Assembly (NCBI GenBank): GCA_022072225.1
Contig: JAJVIC010000009.1
Location: 341,746-405,745 of the forward strand
DNA: 64,000 nucleotides
DNA from: Bacteroidia bacterium
GTDB lineage: Bacteria > Bacteroidota > Bacteroidia > SXHM01
Direction: 5' to 3'
Below the pieces are notes generated by a model, which made no database searches, was not told the DNA's origin, and worked only from the letters and a program-made list of their open reading frames with translations. Of this stretch, positions 61,392 through 64,000 are shown piece by piece (the first letter of the stretch is position 1; each line of letters begins with the position of its first letter). The position numbers were made by a program, and so were the translations under genes.

Positions 61392-64000
61392 TTATTCTTT
61401 AATGTATCTAATTACTTTCTGTCCATTGTCGGTACTGATGTTTACAAAGTAAACCCCGTTGGCAAACTCTTCAACTGAAATATCCTGCTTAAGCGAGCTA
61501 ACACCCTTCACATTAATTGCCGGCATAACCATGTTTCCAAGCATGTCGGTAACCACTATGTTGGCATTGGTTACGGCATTAAACTCGGCCACTACGGTAA
61601 ATCTTCCTTTGCCCGGATTAGGGAACAGGTTGATGTAGCTGAAAGCGTTCTCATCCATACCGATACCCGAATAGCTGAACTCCATAATAGCCGAAGTGCC
61701 CTCGCAGTCGTAGTTATCAGTAACCACTACCGAGTAGTTACCGCTGGCTTGCGGAACAAACCATTGCAGGGTAGCTCCGTTAACGGCAACACCGTTGAAG
61801 TACCACTGATAAGTTACAGCAGGTGTTGAGTAAAGTGTATCCTGGTCAGCTGAAATACTGATTAACGGAATCAATTCGGGCAATACGGTAACTTGTACCG
61901 GAGGCGAAGTAATACCGGCACCACAGCCGTTGGTATCAATAACTTCTACAGTATAGTTTCCGCTTTGTCCTATAGGCGCAAACTGGGAGTGAATATTAAT
62001 CGGGTTCAAATTGCGGAACCAGTTATATTCCTCATAGCCAAAGTTTCCGGCATCCAGCACAATGGTTTCGCCAAAGCAAACAGTAACAGGTCCTTGCGGA
62101 GTAATGAATGGCTGAGGTTGAGCAAAAACCGTTACCGTAATGGTAGAAGTAATGTTGCTGCAACCGGCATTGTTGGTAGCTGATCCGAAGTAATCACCTG
62201 CTTCATCCACTACAATAGAACTGGTGGTTTCACCACTATTCCATATATAGTTTACATAGCCGGAAGGCATTACTAAGGTAACGGTGTTACCTTCGCAAAT
62301 CTCGGTTGGGCCGTTTGCAAAAACAGTAACCACCGGCAACGGAATAACCGTTACATTGAATGGTGTTGAGGTGGCTTGGCAACCATTAACATCAACCGTT
62401 GTAACACTGTAGCTTCCCGATTGGGTTATTGGGTTTAGTTGTGTGTTTACGGTATTGCTCCACAAATAAGACTGGTAGCCCGAACCTGCGTTGAGTACCA
62501 CTGTTTGTCCGTCACAGATAGAAGGTGAGCCATTAGCAGTAACCACCGGAACCTGAGGTGTAAACACCGCCAAGGTCATCTCGTCATAGTTAAAGCAGCC
62601 GTTTTCGTCTGTTACGCTGGCACGGTAGTCACCTGCTGTAGAGTTGCTTGCCACAATGGTAAGCGTTTGACCGGTTGAACCTCCCGGAACCCACACGTAA
62701 TCAGCAAAACCGGCACCTGCATCTAAGGTAACCGAAGTACCCGGACAAACCGATTGGTCGGGACCTAAGTCAACAACAGGGAGCGGGTACACTGTAATTT
62801 CAACTGTATCGGAAGTAGAACGGCAACCGTTCACATCCTGAATAGTTACGTATGCCTCACTCTCAGTATCCACAGAAATAGACTGGGTTGTAGCACCGTT
62901 GCTCCACAAATAAGACATAAAAGGAGGCTGCGCAGTAAGCGTTACATCATCGCCTTCGCAGAAGTCAACAGGGCCGTTGGTAGTTACTTCCGGTTGTGAA
63001 AGCTGGTAAACGTTGATGGTTTGCGACTGGCTGCTCGTGCAGCCGTTGTCATCATAATACGTGTAGGTGATGGTGTGTTGTCCTTCACCTGCATAGAACG
63101 GATAGAACACGCTGTCATTTAGAGCCGGTCCTGAGAAGTAACCACCAACAGGAGTTCCGGTAAGCGGAACAGAATCGGCTTCCAGACAGTAAATGGTTGC
63201 TAATCCGGTGAACGATACCACCGGAAGGTCATGTATCTCTACAGTTTGCTCGGCAGTTCCGATACAACCCACCTGATTTTGGAATGCATAGGTAATTGTA
63301 TGCGTACCAACTCCGGCTGAGGCAGGAGTAAAGGTATTTCCGTTCATTCCCGGACCGATGAAAGCACCACCTGCAGGAAGCGGAGTAAGTTCAACAGCAT
63401 CGGCATCTACACAATATTCAGTATATAGTCCGGTAAACTGAACAACAGGCAATGAGTAAACGATGGTAGTCTGTGTCTCTGAGTTGGTGCATCCATTATC
63501 ATCTGTATAAGTGTAGGTAACATCAACAGGGCCAACTAATACTGCACCCGGATCAAAGGTATCTCCGGTAACCCCATTACCGCTGAAAGTACCACCTGCA
63601 GGGTTGCCGGTAAGCGTTACCACATTTCCATCCTCGCAGTATTGCAGAGCAAGTCCACTGAAGCTCACAGTCGGCAACGGCACTACTTCAAAGTCAACAG
63701 AAGTTGAGTTTACACAACCGTTACCGTCTGTGTATTCATAAGTAACAGTATGTGTTCCGGTTCCTGCAGTTGAAGGATCAAAGTTGCTGCCGCTAACACC
63801 ATTACCTGAGAAAGTACCACCCGAAGGAGTTGCGGTAAGTGCAACCGTTGTTTCGCTTACACAGTATTGCAGTGTGGTATTGTCAATGCTTACCACAGGA
63901 AGGTCGTTAACAGTAACTGAAGCGGTTGCGGTTGCAGAGCAACCATTACCATCAGTATAGCTATAAGAAATGGTATGCGCACCTACACCCGCATCAGCAG
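61392..64000 (-). CDS. Large Ig-like repeat surface protein with T9SS type A signal (5' end beyond window)
   Basis: The frame is open at the right edge; 868 C-terminal residues are visible. Four full repeats of about 75 residues and part of a fifth come first, each with the pattern TG.P.GG.F.G.G, then FDP..AG.GTHT, then YTD.NGC. Five to six Ig-like domains follow (pattern: C.G..V.L.AG.GY..YLWSNG). The tail beginning YINLFPNPGKGRFTVV is a type A T9SS signal. It is the first visible gene of the right cassette operon and precedes the HYR gene by 9 nt. It is a probable adhesin or surface-layer component; the left cassette has no counterpart in the window. Confidence 0.88.
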   Translation of the reverse strand, partial: ADAGVGAHTISYSYTDGNGCSATATASVTVNDLPVVSIDNTTLQYCVSETTVALTATPSGGTFSGNGVSGSNFDPSTAGTGTHTVTYEYTDGNGCVNSTSVDFEVVPLPTVSFSGLALQYCEDGNVVTLTGNPAGGTFSGNGVTGDTFDPGAVLVGPVDVTYTYTDDNGCTNSETQTTIVYSLPVVQFTGLYTEYCVDADAVELTPLPAGGAFIGPGMNGNTFTPASAGVGTHTITYAFQNQVGCIGTAEQTVEIHDLPVVSFTGLATIYCLEADSVPLTGTPVGGYFSGPALNDSVFYPFYAGEGQHTITYTYYDDNGCTSSQSQTINVYQLSQPEVTTNGPVDFCEGDDVTLTAQPPFMSYLWSNGATTQSISVDTESEAYVTIQDVNGCRSTSDTVEITVYPLPVVDLGPDQSVCPGTSVTLDAGAGFADYVWVPGGSTGQTLTIVASNSTAGDYRASVTDENGCFNYDEMTLAVFTPQVPVVTANGSPSICDGQTVVLNAGSGYQSYLWSNTVNTQLNPITQSGSYSVTTVDVNGCQATSTPFNVTVIPLPVVTVFANGPTEICEGNTVTLVMPSGYVNYIWNSGETTSSIVVDEAGDYFGSATNNAGCSNITSTITVTVFAQPQPFITPQGPVTVCFGETIVLDAGNFGYEEYNWFRNLNPINIHSQFAPIGQSGNYTVEVIDTNGCGAGITSPPVQVTVLPELIPLISISADQDTLYSTPAVTYQWYFNGVAVNGATLQWFVPQASGNYSVVVTDNYDCEGTSAIMEFSYSGIGMDENAFSYINLFPNPGKGRFTVVAEFNAVTNANIVVTDMLGNMVMPAINVKGVSSLKQDISVEEFANGVYFVNISTDNGQKVIRYIKE

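Overview
The window is a stretch of chromosome from a member of the Bacteroidota. The signs are the gene order miaB / sigma-54 activator / lptE / secG / groESL, TAnnTTTG-type promoter boxes, PorP/SprF-family outer-membrane proteins, SprB, HYR and PKD repeat proteins, and both kinds of type IX secretion (T9SS) C-terminal signal. I cannot place it to family. No rRNA, tRNA, insertion sequence, prophage or CRISPR array was seen.

Layout. 1-1.3 kb (-): 5' part of a secreted choice-of-anchor-L protein. 1.5-8.1 kb (+): miaB, sigma-54 activator, lptE, a TPR-like protein and secG, then groES and groEL. 8.2-8.7 kb: RelE/ParE-type toxin-antitoxin pair. 8.8-9.1 kb: a gene-free tract with a 21-bp period. 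9.2-11.8 kb (-): antitoxin, PIN toxin, thioredoxin, PrsW protease and a secreted protein with a possible His/Cys dyad. 11.9-15.9 kb: AcpH-like hydrolase, a lipoprotein, a barrel-like protein and an M43 metalloprotease. 15.95-16.2 kb: 42-bp tandem array, then gyrB. 18.5-24.5 kb (-): small secreted protein, collagen-like protein, a SprB/PKD adhesin with a CHU_C end, OmpA-family lipoprotein. 24.7-31.9 kb: mostly housekeeping genes on the minus strand (xth, lpxB, surE, hsp20) whose 3' ends carry short palindromic elements, then three tandem paralogues of small secreted proteins. 32.0-34.3 kb (+): two metalloenzymes.

The most striking region is 34.5-64 kb. Two homologous cassettes face each other. 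The left one (+, 34.5-47.1 kb) and the right one (-, 64.0-53.8 kb) each encode a giant HYR/PKD/SprB protein with a T9SS type A tail, a five-PKD protein with a CHU_C (type B) tail, and a PorP/SprF-family protein that continues through a coiled coil into a SPOR-like domain. Between them lie five genes for surface-glycan synthesis and RNA decay (methyltransferase, GT2, GT4, polymerase-like membrane protein, RNase Y), a 6S RNA candidate of about 195 nt, and zapA with a coiled-coil partner.

How the parts may fit together: the SprF-like proteins would handle the neighbouring CHU_C cargo at the outer membrane, their SPOR-like domains could tether it to peptidoglycan, and the giant proteins would be displayed or released by the T9SS. 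The sequence shows the domains and the gene order; the mechanism is inference.
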